Source: an uncultured Bacilli bacterium (GTDB lineage Bacteria > Bacillota_I > Bacilli_A > RF39 > UBA660). From it: a stretch of 64,000 bases of DNA. Below the pieces are notes generated by a model, which saw only the letters and a program-made list of their open reading frames with translations, made no database searches and was not told where the DNA came from. This document shows positions 32,045 to 41,732 of this stretch, piece by piece; position 1 is the first letter of the stretch, and the number at the start of each line of letters is the position of its first letter. The stretch lies in the NCBI GenBank assembly GCA_910583745.1, contig CAJTZC010000003.1:1-64000 (forward strand). The letters run 5' to 3'. The position numbers and the translations under genes are program-made.

Positions 32045-33187
32045 TTAATATAAGTAAATTGCGTTGAGGGAATTGAACGCCCATTCACTGTAAGTGAGCA
32101 GTAAAACTTCCCCATACTTCGGCGAGTATTCGTACAATTTATCTTTTACCAAGTAGTAGACTTTCTCTCCTCTTTGGGCGACTATGCTGCTTATAGGTTG
32201 TTTGCTTACGACGATTTTTTCTTTGGAACCATAATACTGGAGTACCAATTTGTCGTCTTGTATTTTATAGATATAGTTTTCTTTTTTTTCAAAAGTGTAT
32301 TCTTTGGAACTGAGCTTTGTGACACTTACGTCTTTCCAATCTTCTAGATAGACTTTGCCCATCTTGTCTTTGGTGACGATTTCCATTTTCTTCTTTTTAG
32401 GGTTTAAGGCATACTCTACTTCGTTTTTTCTATCGAACAAGTAAATCTTTCCCTCGTAGTCACCTAAGTAATAGGAGTTGTAGCTGATTTCAAAGTCGAG
32501 TTTCCATTCTGTAAGGGAACCTTTTTTGAAATTGAAGATAAAAAGTGTATCAAACGAGTATTCTTGGTCGTAGTTCGGCGTCAAAACGTACTCATCGAGT
32601 TGGTAAGATAATTTGTTGTAATAGGATTCGTTTTGCAGAAATGTCGGTCCAGAATCGCCATAGGTATCGCCTTTCGCTTTTTCACCAGATAGGGAAATGT
32701 AGCCCTTGTGAGCCCATATGAGAAATTTTAACCCATTCGTCGCGTTTAGAGAGATATTTTTGTAGGTACTCTGTTGTCTCTTTACTTTTGGTCTTTCATA
32801 AAAATCGGAGTTGTCACTCTCTAGCAAAGCGATGTCTATTTTTTGGCCGTCTTTGGAACACTGTGGATAAAGTTCGAGTTTTGCACTGTGCGGATAGATG
32901 CAGTGTTCTTTCTCTTCCTTCTCTTCAAAGACATCTATTCTCTCTATCAGGTTCTTTTTCCCTACATATTTATGTGTGGAAATCGTCTCATAACTCTCGT
33001 TGTCTTTCTCCATCTTGAAATGATATCTCTTCAATTCTCTGTCATAAGATTCTGTGATTTTGAAATTGTCGACTGTGTATTCTATCGAATAATTCTTTTC
33101 TCTAGTCAGAAAAAACGTCAAAATCATCGCTAAAATTATGATAAAAACTAGAACCATTGTGAGTAAAATCTTTTTCTTTTTTTTCAC
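32045..33187 (-). CDS. membrane-anchored hypothetical protein
   Basis: This 380-residue protein has a Lys-rich head, one membrane segment (about 6-28) and a large outside domain rich in Tyr, Lys, Glu and beta-strand patterns, particularly in the second half (repeated short segments such as GKIYLFDRKNEVEYALNP and EKVYYLVKDKLYEYSP, suggesting a propeller-like fold). Two cysteines around residues 95-110 may pair. A GTG at 33187 lies six bases after GAAGGTG and gives MKKKKKILLTM; the longer frame from TTG at 33208 overlaps the SD. No family is recognised. Confidence 0.6.
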   Translation of the reverse strand: MKKKKKILLTMVLVFIIILAMILTFFLTREKNYSIEYTVDNFKITESYDRELKRYHFKMEKDNESYETISTHKYVGKKNLIERIDVFEEKEEKEHCIYPHSAKLELYPQCSKDGQKIDIALLESDNSDFYERPKVKRQQSTYKNISLNATNGLKFLIWAHKGYISLSGEKAKGDTYGDSGPTFLQNESYYNKLSYQLDEYVLTPNYDQEYSFDTLFIFNFKKGSLTEWKLDFEISYNSYYLGDYEGKIYLFDRKNEVEYALNPKKKKMEIVTKDKMGKVYLEDWKDVSVTKLSSKEYTFEKKENYIYKIQDDKLVLQYYGSKEKIVVSKQPISSIVAQRGEKVYYLVKDKLYEYSPKYGEVLLLTYSEWAFNSLNAIYLY

Positions 33188-33217
33188 GTCATACACCTTC
33201 TTTACCAAAAAACGACT

Positions 33218-33664
33218 CTACTTGGTAGAATCGCTTTTTGCATACTGTTTTTTTGCTTCAATCATGAACGATGATATTTGTGTTTCTACCTCTGGAAGCG
33301 CTTTTTTATCTAGATTCGATAGTTCAATCAATTCTTTGACTGTATCTATAGTTACTGCACCCCAAATTAAACTCGAACGCACTTGCATGTCATTGTACAT
33401 GTCAGGAGTAACGGAAGTCAGGAAATATCCGAATAACACTCTCTTCTGTCCTATGAGCAGTCTCTCGTTTGTGATTGCTACTATACATGTTTCAAAAAAA
33501 TCTCCCATTTTTACGTTCTTTTGTGCCGGGAAAGCATAATTTACGACTTCTCCGGGATTTAAATGTTTTTCGATAATTTCAGCATGTTTTGCTAATCTGT
33601 GATGTGTAATCGTCATAGGATATTTCTTTTTAAATCTCATAACTTGATTGTAAACTGACTCCAT
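33218..33664 (-). CDS. small PH-like (YokE-type) domain protein
   Basis: This 148-residue protein has a segment LNPGEVVNYAFPAQKNV followed by CIVAITNERLLIGQKRVLFG and LIWGAVTIDTVKEL. This strand pattern (basic strand ending in TNERLL, then a hydrophobic strand) is typical of bacterial PH-like domains of the YokE/bPH type. It has a helical C-terminal tail. It lies nine bases after the anchored thioredoxin-like gene, so they share an operon. Function is unknown. Confidence 0.6.
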   Translation of the reverse strand: MESVYNQVMRFKKKYPMTITHHRLAKHAEIIEKHLNPGEVVNYAFPAQKNVKMGDFFETCIVAITNERLLIGQKRVLFGYFLTSVTPDMYNDMQVRSSLIWGAVTIDTVKELIELSNLDKKALPEVETQISSFMIEAKKQYAKSDSTK

Positions 33665-33673
33665 TTTTATCTT

Positions 33674-34531
33674 TTACTCCTTAATCAATCCAACAGTTTT
33701 AAGCTTCGTGACTAGCTCGGTTTCGCCGACATATCCATTAATATAGTCTATTACTTTTCCGTTTTTAGTAAATAGAGTTAATGGTGTACCGAATTCAGCT
33801 TCGCTCAACTTCGAATCTTTCTTCGTCGTTAGACATTCCCCAGGTACTATAAGATTGTCGATTTTTTCCACTTCTTTTTCGTAGGTAAGAATATCTAAAT
33901 AGTAGATGTCGACTTGGTAATCGCGAGCCACTTTGTTGTATATGACTTTAAACTGATTGCAATAGAAACATTTTTCTGTTCCTAGTACGGCCATAGTTAC
34001 TTTCTTCTTATCTTTGATGAGTTTCTTGTATTCAGAAGCTGTTGTAAGCTTTTTGAAGTTCGTCATGTCTTCACTCATGTCGTTCGCACTGTCTGCTGAT
34101 ACTATTTCTTTCAGTTTGTTCGTAGATAGTGAACCGACAACTGTTCTCAATTTTGAACCGTTTCCGACTGTTATGTAAGCCACTTTTTCTTCTGAATCGC
34201 CGAATATCTCTCTTTTTTCATCGTCTGTAAGTGAATCATAGTCTACAAAGTTTGCTACAAATGGTTCACTGGTAGAACGATGTTTGTAAGAAGCAACTAT
34301 TTCTTGAACGGCTTCTTTGTTCGCTTCAGCATTTTCGTCACTGTCAGGTGAAACGTATACCAAAGTAAAGTCATAGCCTTCACTCGATGATTCTACCAAT
34401 TTCGACACATCGGAATAAGGAATGGTAGCTATCTTTCTATTCGCATACATCTCCATGACAACTGGTATGAATAGTGCTATCACAATCAAACCAATTATTA
34501 TCGCTTTTACTACGCCTTTTTTCATAACCAT
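33674..34531 (-). CDS. membrane-anchored thioredoxin-like protein with CxxC
   Basis: This 285-residue protein has an N-terminal membrane segment (about 8-27), an outside region with a first thioredoxin-like half (FTLVYVSPDSDENAEANK) and a second half with VTMAVLGTEKCFYCNQFKVIY carrying a CFYC redox motif, then FGTPLTLFTKNG with the cis-Pro position. An extracytoplasmic disulfide exchange or electron-transfer role is likely. An additional Cys (PGECLTTKK) lies between them. GGAGGGAG precedes two possible ATG starts (34531 or 34525). Confidence 0.75.
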   Translation of the reverse strand: MVMKKGVVKAIIIGLIVIALFIPVVMEMYANRKIATIPYSDVSKLVESSSEGYDFTLVYVSPDSDENAEANKEAVQEIVASYKHRSTSEPFVANFVDYDSLTDDEKREIFGDSEEKVAYITVGNGSKLRTVVGSLSTNKLKEIVSADSANDMSEDMTNFKKLTTASEYKKLIKDKKKVTMAVLGTEKCFYCNQFKVIYNKVARDYQVDIYYLDILTYEKEVEKIDNLIVPGECLTTKKDSKLSEAEFGTPLTLFTKNGKVIDYINGYVGETELVTKLKTVGLIKE

Positions 34532-34667
34532 ATCTCCCTCCTATAATTCATTTTACATACTTTTTTGGAATAAATCAATTTTTTTCGACTTTTTTTGTGA
34601 AGATTTCATCGAATTCGACCTAGACGTTAGCCTTTAAATCCTAAGAAACATCTAAAAAGAGAGAGAA

Positions 34668-36659
34668 CTACTCTTCTGCGTATCTCGTGAAGACGTCTTT
34701 CATCTCTTTTAAAGTCTCTTCTGTCCAAATAGGAATATTTAAAGAAACGGCTTTGTCGTACTTGCTTCCAGGACTTTCTCCTACGATGACTGCATCCGTT
34801 TTTTTGGAGACACTTTCGGCTGAAACGCCGCCTAGGGATTCGATGATGGCTTTGAGTTCGTCTCGCGAATATTTTTCAATCGTACCCGTTATGACGAATT
34901 TTTTGCCTGTGAATCGTTCGTCTTCTTTTACTGCTTTTCCTAAATAGTTCATATTGAGGCCTAGTTCTTTTAAGTGCATAATCAGAGATGTGTTCTCTTC
35001 TTCTTTAAAATAGGACGAAATGTTGAAAGCTAAGATGGGGCCGATGTCGTTGATTGCTTTGAGTTCTTCCTCTTCGGCTTGCATGAGCGCCTCCATCGTC
35101 TTGTATCTCTTCGCCAAGATGCGCGCATTTTTTTCTCCTATTCCCTTAATACCTAATGCAAAAATGAGGTTCTCTAAACTGTTTTTCTTCGATTCTTCGA
35201 TGTTATCGAGAAGTTTGTTGATGCTCTTTTGTCCGAATCCTTCGAGCTCCATCAATTCTTCTTTTCTCTCGTCTAAGTGGTAGAACGAGGTGAAATCCTC
35301 AAGAATTCCCATGTTGTAGAAGTCTTCGATGATGTTTTCGCCCAAGCCGATGATGTTCATCGCTTTTCTCTCGACGAAATGTATCAGGGCTTCGATGTTT
35401 CGCGCGGGACACGTCTCGTTCGGGCAGAGTAAATCGATTTTGCTCGCCGACTCTATCAGATGTGTACCACATATCGGACAACATTCAATCTTTTCGATGA
35501 CTTCTGTGTTTTCTCTTCGTTCAGGGACGTTTCTCACGACCTCCGGTATGACGTCTCCCGCTTTTCGGACGACGACGATGTCGCCTTTTTCTAAGTCTCG
35601 TTCGCGAATGAAATCCATGTTGTGTAACGTAGCTCTTTTGACCGTGCTTCCCATGATTTTAATCGGTTCTAGGACAGCGTTGGGCGTGATTTGACCCGTT
35701 CTTCCGACTGTGAAAATGACATCTATCAATTTGGTTTGGACCTCCATAGCGGGGAATTTGTAGGCGATGACCCATTTAGGATATTTCGCCGTCACTCCGA
35801 GTTCACTTTGGAGCGCTAAGTCGTTGACTTTGATGACAATTCCATCGATATCGTACGGCAGAGATGGACGAAGCTCTGTCCATTTTTCGATGTACTCTAA
35901 GACTTCGTGGATGTTGTTCTTTTTCTCTATGTTCGGATTGACTATGAAGCCATTCTCTTTTAAATATTCTAGAGCTTCGTAATGCGTTTTATACGGTGTC
36001 TTCGGTACGTGGTAGAAAAATGCATCTAGCTTTCTCGAAGCGGCTACTTTACTATCGAGCTGTCGGATGCTTCCCGCCGCGGCATTGCGCGGATTTTGAA
36101 ACAGTGGTTCGCCTTTCGCTTCTCTCTCTTCGTTTAGAAGTTCGAACGACTTGATGGGCATGTAGATTTCCCCACGAATTTCTATCGAGTCCTTGTTCTT
36201 CAACGCGCGAGGTATGGTCTTAATCGTGCGAACATTGTGGGAAATGTCTTCGCCGATTTGTCCGTCTCCTCGCGTGGCAGCACGTATGAGTTCACCGTTT
36301 TCATAGGTGAGGTTGACACTCAATCCGTCGATTTTCAGTTCGCATACGTATTCGACCTCGCCGACTTGTTTTCTTATCTTTTTGTCCCAGTCTATCAGTT
36401 CTTCCTCGTTGAAGACATCGGCTATGCTCATGAGAGGCGTGACGTGTTTCACTTTTTCAAACTTTGATATGATTTCTCCACCGACTTGTCTTGTGGGGGA
36501 ATCCTCTCTTATCCAATCCGGGTGTTCTTCTTCGATTTTAACGAGTTCATCGTACAAACTGTCGTATTCGATGTCTGTCAATGTCGGATTGTCGAGGGCA
36601 TAGTATTCATAATTCGCTTGTTTTAGTTTTTCAACCAATTCGTGATATCTATTTTGCAT
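34668..36659 (-). CDS. ligA: NAD-dependent DNA ligase LigA
   Basis: LigA seals nicks in replication and repair using NAD+. Residues 1-110 form the NMN-binding Ia domain; the adenylation site is K109 in ELKIDG. GEIYMP and DGIVIKV are further nucleotidyltransferase motifs. The OB fold follows (RTGQITPNAVLEP), then a four-Cys zinc site (CCPICGTH and LLCPNETCP), helix-hairpin-helix repeats (IIGLGENIIEDFY, LGIKGIGEKNA) and a C-terminal BRCT domain (KFVITGTIEKYS). Full length at 663 aa. AGGAGG lies six bases before the ATG, 11 bases after pcrA. Confidence 0.98.
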   Translation of the reverse strand: MQNRYHELVEKLKQANYEYYALDNPTLTDIEYDSLYDELVKIEEEHPDWIREDSPTRQVGGEIISKFEKVKHVTPLMSIADVFNEEELIDWDKKIRKQVGEVEYVCELKIDGLSVNLTYENGELIRAATRGDGQIGEDISHNVRTIKTIPRALKNKDSIEIRGEIYMPIKSFELLNEEREAKGEPLFQNPRNAAAGSIRQLDSKVAASRKLDAFFYHVPKTPYKTHYEALEYLKENGFIVNPNIEKKNNIHEVLEYIEKWTELRPSLPYDIDGIVIKVNDLALQSELGVTAKYPKWVIAYKFPAMEVQTKLIDVIFTVGRTGQITPNAVLEPIKIMGSTVKRATLHNMDFIRERDLEKGDIVVVRKAGDVIPEVVRNVPERRENTEVIEKIECCPICGTHLIESASKIDLLCPNETCPARNIEALIHFVERKAMNIIGLGENIIEDFYNMGILEDFTSFYHLDERKEELMELEGFGQKSINKLLDNIEESKKNSLENLIFALGIKGIGEKNARILAKRYKTMEALMQAEEEELKAINDIGPILAFNISSYFKEEENTSLIMHLKELGLNMNYLGKAVKEDERFTGKKFVITGTIEKYSRDELKAIIESLGGVSAESVSKKTDAVIVGESPGSKYDKAVSLNIPIWTEETLKEMKDVFTRYAEE

Positions 36660-36670
36660 CGTAATCCTCC

Positions 36671-38746
36671 TTATAATTTTGTGATGCTTTTGTGATTCAT
36701 TTTTACCTTTTTTAAACCAGACCTAAAGGCAACGTCCATGAGGTCTCCATCGATTTTGATGATGACTCCGTGACCGAATGTCTCGTGGTTTATCAAATCG
36801 CCATTTTTGAAATCGGTGGGTCCTTCTTTGTAGAAGTCTTCACTGGAAGCCTTCGTAAGTTCTCTTTCGCTTAAGGCATTTTTCTTTATGAGAGAGTCGT
36901 TAATCTCGTTGATGAAGCGACTCGGTATGTTCGCGGTTTCTTTTCCATAGAGCATTCTTCTTTTGGCATTGGTTATATAGAGAATGTTTCGCGCTCTCGT
37001 GATGCCGACATAGCAAAGGCGTCTCTCTTCGTCGAGACCACCTTCTTCGACCATAGAATTAGTATGTGGAAATAAACCTTCTTCCATTCCTACTAAAAAT
37101 ACGACATCGAATTCTAGACCTTTGGCACTGTGAAGCGTCATCAAGGTGACTGCTTCGTCGGATTGGTTCTCATCTTGAGAACTCATGAGGCTGATTTCGC
37201 CGAGGAAGTCGTTCAAATCAGAGTTGCCTGTCCTACCTTCGTACTGTTTGGTTAAACTCTTAAACTCCATCAGGTTATCGAGCCTTATCTCTGCCTCGAG
37301 GGTCCTTTCGGTCTCGTACATCGTGCGCATTCCACTTGCTTCGACGATGTAGTCGATTAGTTCGGTGAGGGAATGGTCTTCGACGAATTCTCGAGCTTGT
37401 TCGATTATCGTTTTGAATTCCAGTTCTTTTTTGCTCTCGAGGCTTTCGAATATCGATTTGTTCTCCATGATGCTCGTCGCTTCTATCTTGTTGATGGCGG
37501 CCTCGCCTATCCCTCTTTTAGGGACGTTTATGATTCTTCTCAAGCTGACTTCGTCGTCGGTGTTGTTGATAAATTTTAGGTATGCAATTAAGTCTTTTAT
37601 CTCTTTGCGGTCTAAGTAACTGAAGCCTCCATATATTTTGTATGGGATTTGCGCGGCAATCAAGTTTTCTTCGATGACGCGGGATTGGGCATTCGTCCTG
37701 TATAGAATGGCAAAGCTGTTGAAACTTTTGTAATCGAGCATGAGGGTTTGGATTTCGTCGACAACTTGCTTTATCTCGTGGCTACCGTCATAAGCGCGCA
37801 TGTAATTGATGAGGGCTCCGTCTTTTTTGTTACTCCAAAGTTTTAAATCTTTCTTCTCTTTGTTGTTTTTTATAACACTGTTGGCCGCATCGAGAATAAT
37901 CTGGGTGCTTCGATAGTTCTGTTCGAGTTTTATGACAGTCGCATCTTTGAAGTCTTTTTCGAAATTCAATATATTTCTGTAATCCGCTTGTCTAAAACTG
38001 TATATGGACTGGTTCATGTCTCCGACGACAAAGATGTTTCTGTGTTTGGCACTTAGAATTTTGGTCAGTCTATATTGGACGGGGTTCGTGTCTTGGTACT
38101 CGTCTACTAGAATATAGGGGTAATGGTCCTGGTACTTTTCTAGTATTGTGCGGTCCTCCTCGAAGAGCCGAACCGGTTTGAGCAAGAGGTCGTCGAAGTC
38201 GACGACGTTGCTTTTCGATAAGGTATTCTCATATTCTTTGTAGACTTCAACGACGATTTTGTCGATAGGCGTGTTCATCGTCTTTTTTATCTCTTCGAAA
38301 CTGACCATTTCGTTTTTTAGAAAGCTGATTTGGTTCTTGATATAGCTCGGACTGAACTTCTTGGAATCTAAGTTTTTCGCTTTTAGGATTTTCTTTATGA
38401 TACTTATCTGGTCGTCAGAGTCGATGACAGAGAAATTTTTAGTGAGGTCTACGCGTTCTGGATTTTCTCGAATCACTTTGAGTCCGAACGAATGGAACGT
38501 TCCTATAAAAGAACGGGTCGCCCCAATGATAGTTTCGACGCGATCGCGCATCTCCTTCGCGGCTTTATTCGTGAACGTGATGGCCAGTATGTGGTAATCG
38601 GGAATGCCGTTTTCTATCAAATGGGCGATGCGGCACGTTAAAACTCTCGTCTTTCCCGAGCCTGCTCCTGCCATGACGAGACATGGGCCGTCCATGTGTT
38701 TCACTGCTTCTTGCTGTCTCTCGTTCAGTCTATCGAGGTATTCCAT
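36671..38746 (-). CDS. pcrA: ATP-dependent 3'-5' DNA helicase PcrA
   Basis: PcrA is the UvrD/Rep-type SF1A helicase of Gram-positives, acting in repair and in clearing replication conflicts. Motif Ia/Q is RQQEAV, Walker A is AGAGSGKTR, motif II is LVDEYQDTN, motif III is GDMNQSIYSFR, motif IV is EQNYRST and motif V/VI is VTLMTLHSAKGLEF with VGITRARN. The C-terminal end (NHETFGHGVIIKID) is the Tudor-like tail. The ATG at 38746 lies nine bases after GGAG; the upstream ATG at 38761 contains that SD and is rejected. The pcrA-ligA order is conserved in Bacillota. Confidence 0.97.
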   Translation of the reverse strand: MEYLDRLNERQQEAVKHMDGPCLVMAGAGSGKTRVLTCRIAHLIENGIPDYHILAITFTNKAAKEMRDRVETIIGATRSFIGTFHSFGLKVIRENPERVDLTKNFSVIDSDDQISIIKKILKAKNLDSKKFSPSYIKNQISFLKNEMVSFEEIKKTMNTPIDKIVVEVYKEYENTLSKSNVVDFDDLLLKPVRLFEEDRTILEKYQDHYPYILVDEYQDTNPVQYRLTKILSAKHRNIFVVGDMNQSIYSFRQADYRNILNFEKDFKDATVIKLEQNYRSTQIILDAANSVIKNNKEKKDLKLWSNKKDGALINYMRAYDGSHEIKQVVDEIQTLMLDYKSFNSFAILYRTNAQSRVIEENLIAAQIPYKIYGGFSYLDRKEIKDLIAYLKFINNTDDEVSLRRIINVPKRGIGEAAINKIEATSIMENKSIFESLESKKELEFKTIIEQAREFVEDHSLTELIDYIVEASGMRTMYETERTLEAEIRLDNLMEFKSLTKQYEGRTGNSDLNDFLGEISLMSSQDENQSDEAVTLMTLHSAKGLEFDVVFLVGMEEGLFPHTNSMVEEGGLDEERRLCYVGITRARNILYITNAKRRMLYGKETANIPSRFINEINDSLIKKNALSERELTKASSEDFYKEGPTDFKNGDLINHETFGHGVIIKIDGDLMDVAFRSGLKKVKMNHKSITKL

Positions 38747-38775
38747 TTTTATCAACTCCATGTCTATATAAATCG

Positions 38776-38784
38776 ATTATAACA
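38776..38784 (-). promoter_or_regulatory. extended -10 promoter of pcrA-ligA
   Basis: Minus-strand TGTTATAAT (TGn plus perfect -10), 30 bases before the pcrA ATG. No clear -35. Confidence 0.5.
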
Positions 38785-38811
38785 AATTATATGGAATTTT
38801 TAAATCGTTTT

Positions 38812-38820
38812 TGTTATACT
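38812..38820 (+). promoter_or_regulatory. extended -10 promoter of the LCP gene
   Basis: TGTTATACT on the plus strand, 36 bases before the start; divergent from the pcrA promoter. Confidence 0.5.
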
Positions 38821-38856
38821 AATAATGAAAATGAACATAAAGAAGGCGACGTGTGT

Positions 38857-40956
38857 ATGGAAGAATTGAGTGCATTTAAAAGGTTCGTACGTAAGTGGAA
38901 AAGACAGAGTAAGGTTCTTCGCTTTTTCTATGTTCTCTTCTTTATCGTTTACACCGTCGGTCTCGTTTTGTTTACAAAGTCTGTACTATCGCTTGCCGGT
39001 ATCGAGACAGTCGTTCGTGTCATCGTTTTACTCTTCTTCTATGTGCATCTGTTTGTTTTAGGGCTAGGTGGACTCCTATTGCTTTACACGAACAAGAAGA
39101 AACTGTTGACAGGTCTGCTCGTGTTATCCGGTCTGTACAGCGGATTATTCGGATTTGCCTATTATTATGTGGAGAAGACTTATAACATCATCGACAGTGT
39201 GCAAAAAAAATACGTCAATTATACGAGCGTCATGGTCAGCCTCAAAGATAAGAGTGAATTCAGTACCATCGGCATCATCAGTTCGAAGGAAGATCCTACA
39301 GGATATGTCATTCCTAAGATGATGATTGAAGAACACTCTATTAAAGGGAAGTTGGTCGAGTACGACGACTACATCAGCATGATGAGCGACATGTACGATG
39401 GCAAAATCGATGCCATGTTCGTCGCCGAGTCCTATGTGACGATGTTCTCGACGTATGAAAAGTTTACTAATGTCGGCACGGAGACGAAGGTCGTCTATAC
39501 GATGACGAAGGAGTTAGAGAATGTCGACAATGTCACCTACTCCACTAAAAAATTGACCGAACCTTTCACTCTCCTTTTGATGGGAGTCGACTCGACAGGA
39601 GACGGCATCGCGTCTGGTGCTTCGTTCAACGGTGACTCTCTCATGCTCATCACTTTCAATCCAAAGACTTTGAATGCGACTGTGTTCAGCATTCCGCGAG
39701 ACACGTATGTACCTATCGCTTGTCGGAATGGAGCTGAGAACAAAATAAACTCTTCGGCATACGGTGGGACGAGTTGTGTAGTCAAAACCATCGAAAATCT
39801 TACGGGAATAGAGATAGATTATTATTTGAAGGTGAATTTCACTGGGGTTGTCAAGTTGGTCGACGATTTGGGCGGCATTTCTTTGGATATCCCTATCAGC
39901 TTCTGTGAACAAGATTCGCAGAGACGATTTGGAGAACACTTAATCTGCTTAGAGAAAGGTTATCAGAAAATCAATGGCGAGCAAGCCTTGGCTTTTGCAA
40001 GACACCGCAAGACGTTGGCTTTGGGAGATTTCCAGAGGGTGCAACACCAACAGATGGTCGTCGAAGCGATGGCGAGGGAACTGCGCAATATAAAGAGTGT
40101 CGAAGATTTCTATAAATTGTTGGATGACGTCGCGAACAACATCGATACGAATATGTCGACCAACCAGATATTGTCTTTGTATGGTGTGGCTAAGGACATG
40201 CTGATCAATATGATGGGTGAAGAAGATTTCCTCACTATCGAGAAGACGTTCTTGACGGGATATGATTTGACGATGTATGTCGATAGTTATAGAAGTTTCG
40301 TATACACTTTCCAATACTATAAACAGTCTTTGGACGATATCGTGCATCTCATGAAAGTGAATTTGGAGCTAGAGAAGCCGAAATTGCGGAAGTCATTTGA
40401 ATTCGATATCAATGAAGAGTACAAACCTTATGTGACAGGTAAAAATTATTATAAAGAAGAAAAAAGAGAATTACTTCCTAATTTTGTAGGAAATTCTAAG
40501 TCTGCTGTGGAAGCTTGGGCGAATGAGAGAAACATTTCTGTGACGTTTAAAGAGGAGGAATCTTCTAGTCCGGTTGGCCAAATTATCAGTCAGAGCGCGC
40601 ATCACGGCAAACTCGTAAGTCTCGTAGAAAAGTTGGAAGTTACGGTTTCTAAAGGAGGTTCCTCGGTTACTCCTCCTTCTGGTGACGAAGGAGAAGGAGA
40701 CCCAGTCGAAGAGACATTGCCCGATTTTCAGGGTTGGTCTATTCAACAGTTCCATTCTTGGAAAAATAAGCTCAAAGGAACAAATCTCGTCATCGATTTA
40801 GTCGAATTGAGTGTCGACGACTTGCTGACTTTGGAAGGTATCGATTTGAAGAAAGACATGATTTACAAGCAGTCAAGTCCTAAAGGCACTAAAATTGCAG
40901 ATATCAGTACATTAAAAGTCTATTATTATAAAGAGGAAACTCAAAAAGAGGAATAG
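38857..40956 (+). CDS. LytR-CpsA-Psr (LCP) ligase with C-terminal PASTA domains
   Basis: LCP enzymes attach teichoic acids or capsule polymers to peptidoglycan on the outer face of the membrane. This 699-residue protein has three membrane helices (about 21-40, 51-77, 83-104), a long accessory region and the LCP catalytic domain starting at FTLLLMGVDSTGDG. NGDSLMLITFNP, FSIPRDTYV and FARHRKTLALGDFQRVQHQQ carry the Asp/Arg residues that bind the lipid-pyrophosphate substrate. Two PASTA-like repeats (ELLPNFVGNSKSAVEAWANE and ETLPDFQGWSIQQFHSWKN) close the C-terminus. PASTA on an LCP protein is uncommon and suggests tethering to peptidoglycan. The start at 38857 has AAGG ten bases upstream; the open frame before it overlaps pcrA and is not coding. 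Confidence 0.88.
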   Translation: MEELSAFKRFVRKWKRQSKVLRFFYVLFFIVYTVGLVLFTKSVLSLAGIETVVRVIVLLFFYVHLFVLGLGGLLLLYTNKKKLLTGLLVLSGLYSGLFGFAYYYVEKTYNIIDSVQKKYVNYTSVMVSLKDKSEFSTIGIISSKEDPTGYVIPKMMIEEHSIKGKLVEYDDYISMMSDMYDGKIDAMFVAESYVTMFSTYEKFTNVGTETKVVYTMTKELENVDNVTYSTKKLTEPFTLLLMGVDSTGDGIASGASFNGDSLMLITFNPKTLNATVFSIPRDTYVPIACRNGAENKINSSAYGGTSCVVKTIENLTGIEIDYYLKVNFTGVVKLVDDLGGISLDIPISFCEQDSQRRFGEHLICLEKGYQKINGEQALAFARHRKTLALGDFQRVQHQQMVVEAMARELRNIKSVEDFYKLLDDVANNIDTNMSTNQILSLYGVAKDMLINMMGEEDFLTIEKTFLTGYDLTMYVDSYRSFVYTFQYYKQSLDDIVHLMKVNLELEKPKLRKSFEFDINEEYKPYVTGKNYYKEEKRELLPNFVGNSKSAVEAWANERNISVTFKEEESSSPVGQIISQSAHHGKLVSLVEKLEVTVSKGGSSVTPPSGDEGEGDPVEETLPDFQGWSIQQFHSWKNKLKGTNLVIDLVELSVDDLLTLEGIDLKKDMIYKQSSPKGTKIADISTLKVYYYKEETQKEE

Positions 40957-40993
40957 TACCCGTTACTTTCCTTTTTTTATTTTGGAAAAATTT

Positions 40994-41021
40994 AAAATTA
41001 ATGTGTGTTTTTAATTTTTTT
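40994..41021 (+). terminator. weak AT-rich terminator after the LCP gene
   Basis: Arms AAAATTAA and TTAATTTT with a short loop and trailing T. The stem lacks GC pairs, so it is only a candidate. Confidence 0.35.
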
Positions 41022-41027
41022 AAAAGA

Positions 41028-41036
41028 TGATATAAT
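41028..41036 (+). promoter_or_regulatory. extended -10 promoter of tsaC
   Basis: TGATATAAT, 28 bases before the tsaC ATG; -35 not evident. Confidence 0.5.
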
Positions 41037-41064
41037 GGTTGAAATGTCGGAAGGAGATTTTTAA

Positions 41065-41703
41065 ATGACGAAGTATTTAAAGGAAGAGGAAGTAAAGGAT
41101 AGCACTTTATTGGAGGTTTCTGGTGCTCTAAAAGAAGGTAAAATCGTCGTGTTTAAAACGGATACGGTGTATGGAATGGGGACGAATGCGTTTGATGGGG
41201 ATGCTTGTGAGAAGGTTTATGAGATAAAAGGTCGACCTAAGCAAAAACCCCTGTGTTTGCTTATATCGGATATTTCTATGTTGGAAACTTTGGTCGAGTG
41301 CGTCAGCCCTGCAGAAAAGAGGTTGATGGATACTTTTTGGCCTGGGCCATTGACGATTAAATTTAGAAAAAAAGAAGGCATCTTACCCGATATCGTCTCT
41401 GCAGGAGATGAATTTGTCCGAATTCGTCTTTTGAGTGAAGGTCTCGCGTTTGAACTCATTCAAGCAGCAGGCGTTCCTGTCGTTGCCCCGAGTGCTAATC
41501 TTTCTGAAAATCCGACGGGCATCCATGTTTTAAGCATCTGCGAAGAATTAGATGATAAAGTAGACTATATTTTAGATAGTGGTGATGTATGTGCTGACAC
41601 GCCTTCTACGATTGTAGAGATAGTCGATGAACAAGCTATCGTCATAAGAGAAGGCATAATAAAAAAGGATGAAATCGCTAAAGTGGTAGAATTAGCAGAT
41701 TAA
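41065..41703 (+). CDS. tsaC: L-threonylcarbamoyladenylate synthase
   Basis: This YrdC/Sua5-family enzyme makes the threonylcarbamoyl-AMP intermediate for t6A37 in tRNAs that read ANN codons. The YrdC core is complete: VVFKTDTVYGMGTNAFD, IKGRPKQKPLCLLISD, FWPGPLTIKF, VRIRLLSEG and PVVAPSANLSENPTG. The 212-residue length fits the short TsaC type without the full Sua5 C-terminal domain. GGAAGGAG lies before the ATG. It is monocistronic and convergent with pepF. Confidence 0.94.
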   Translation: MTKYLKEEEVKDSTLLEVSGALKEGKIVVFKTDTVYGMGTNAFDGDACEKVYEIKGRPKQKPLCLLISDISMLETLVECVSPAEKRLMDTFWPGPLTIKFRKKEGILPDIVSAGDEFVRIRLLSEGLAFELIQAAGVPVVAPSANLSENPTGIHVLSICEELDDKVDYILDSGDVCADTPSTIVEIVDEQAIVIREGIIKKDEIAKVVELAD

Positions 41704-41732
41704 ATCTTTTTTTATTTGTGGACTCTGTTTGG

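Noticed and set aside
38683..38856. Upstream extension of the LCP reading frame to 38683
   Set aside because: The extra 58 codons lie inside the 5' end of pcrA and both promoters; the ATG at 38857 with AAGG upstream is the sensible start.
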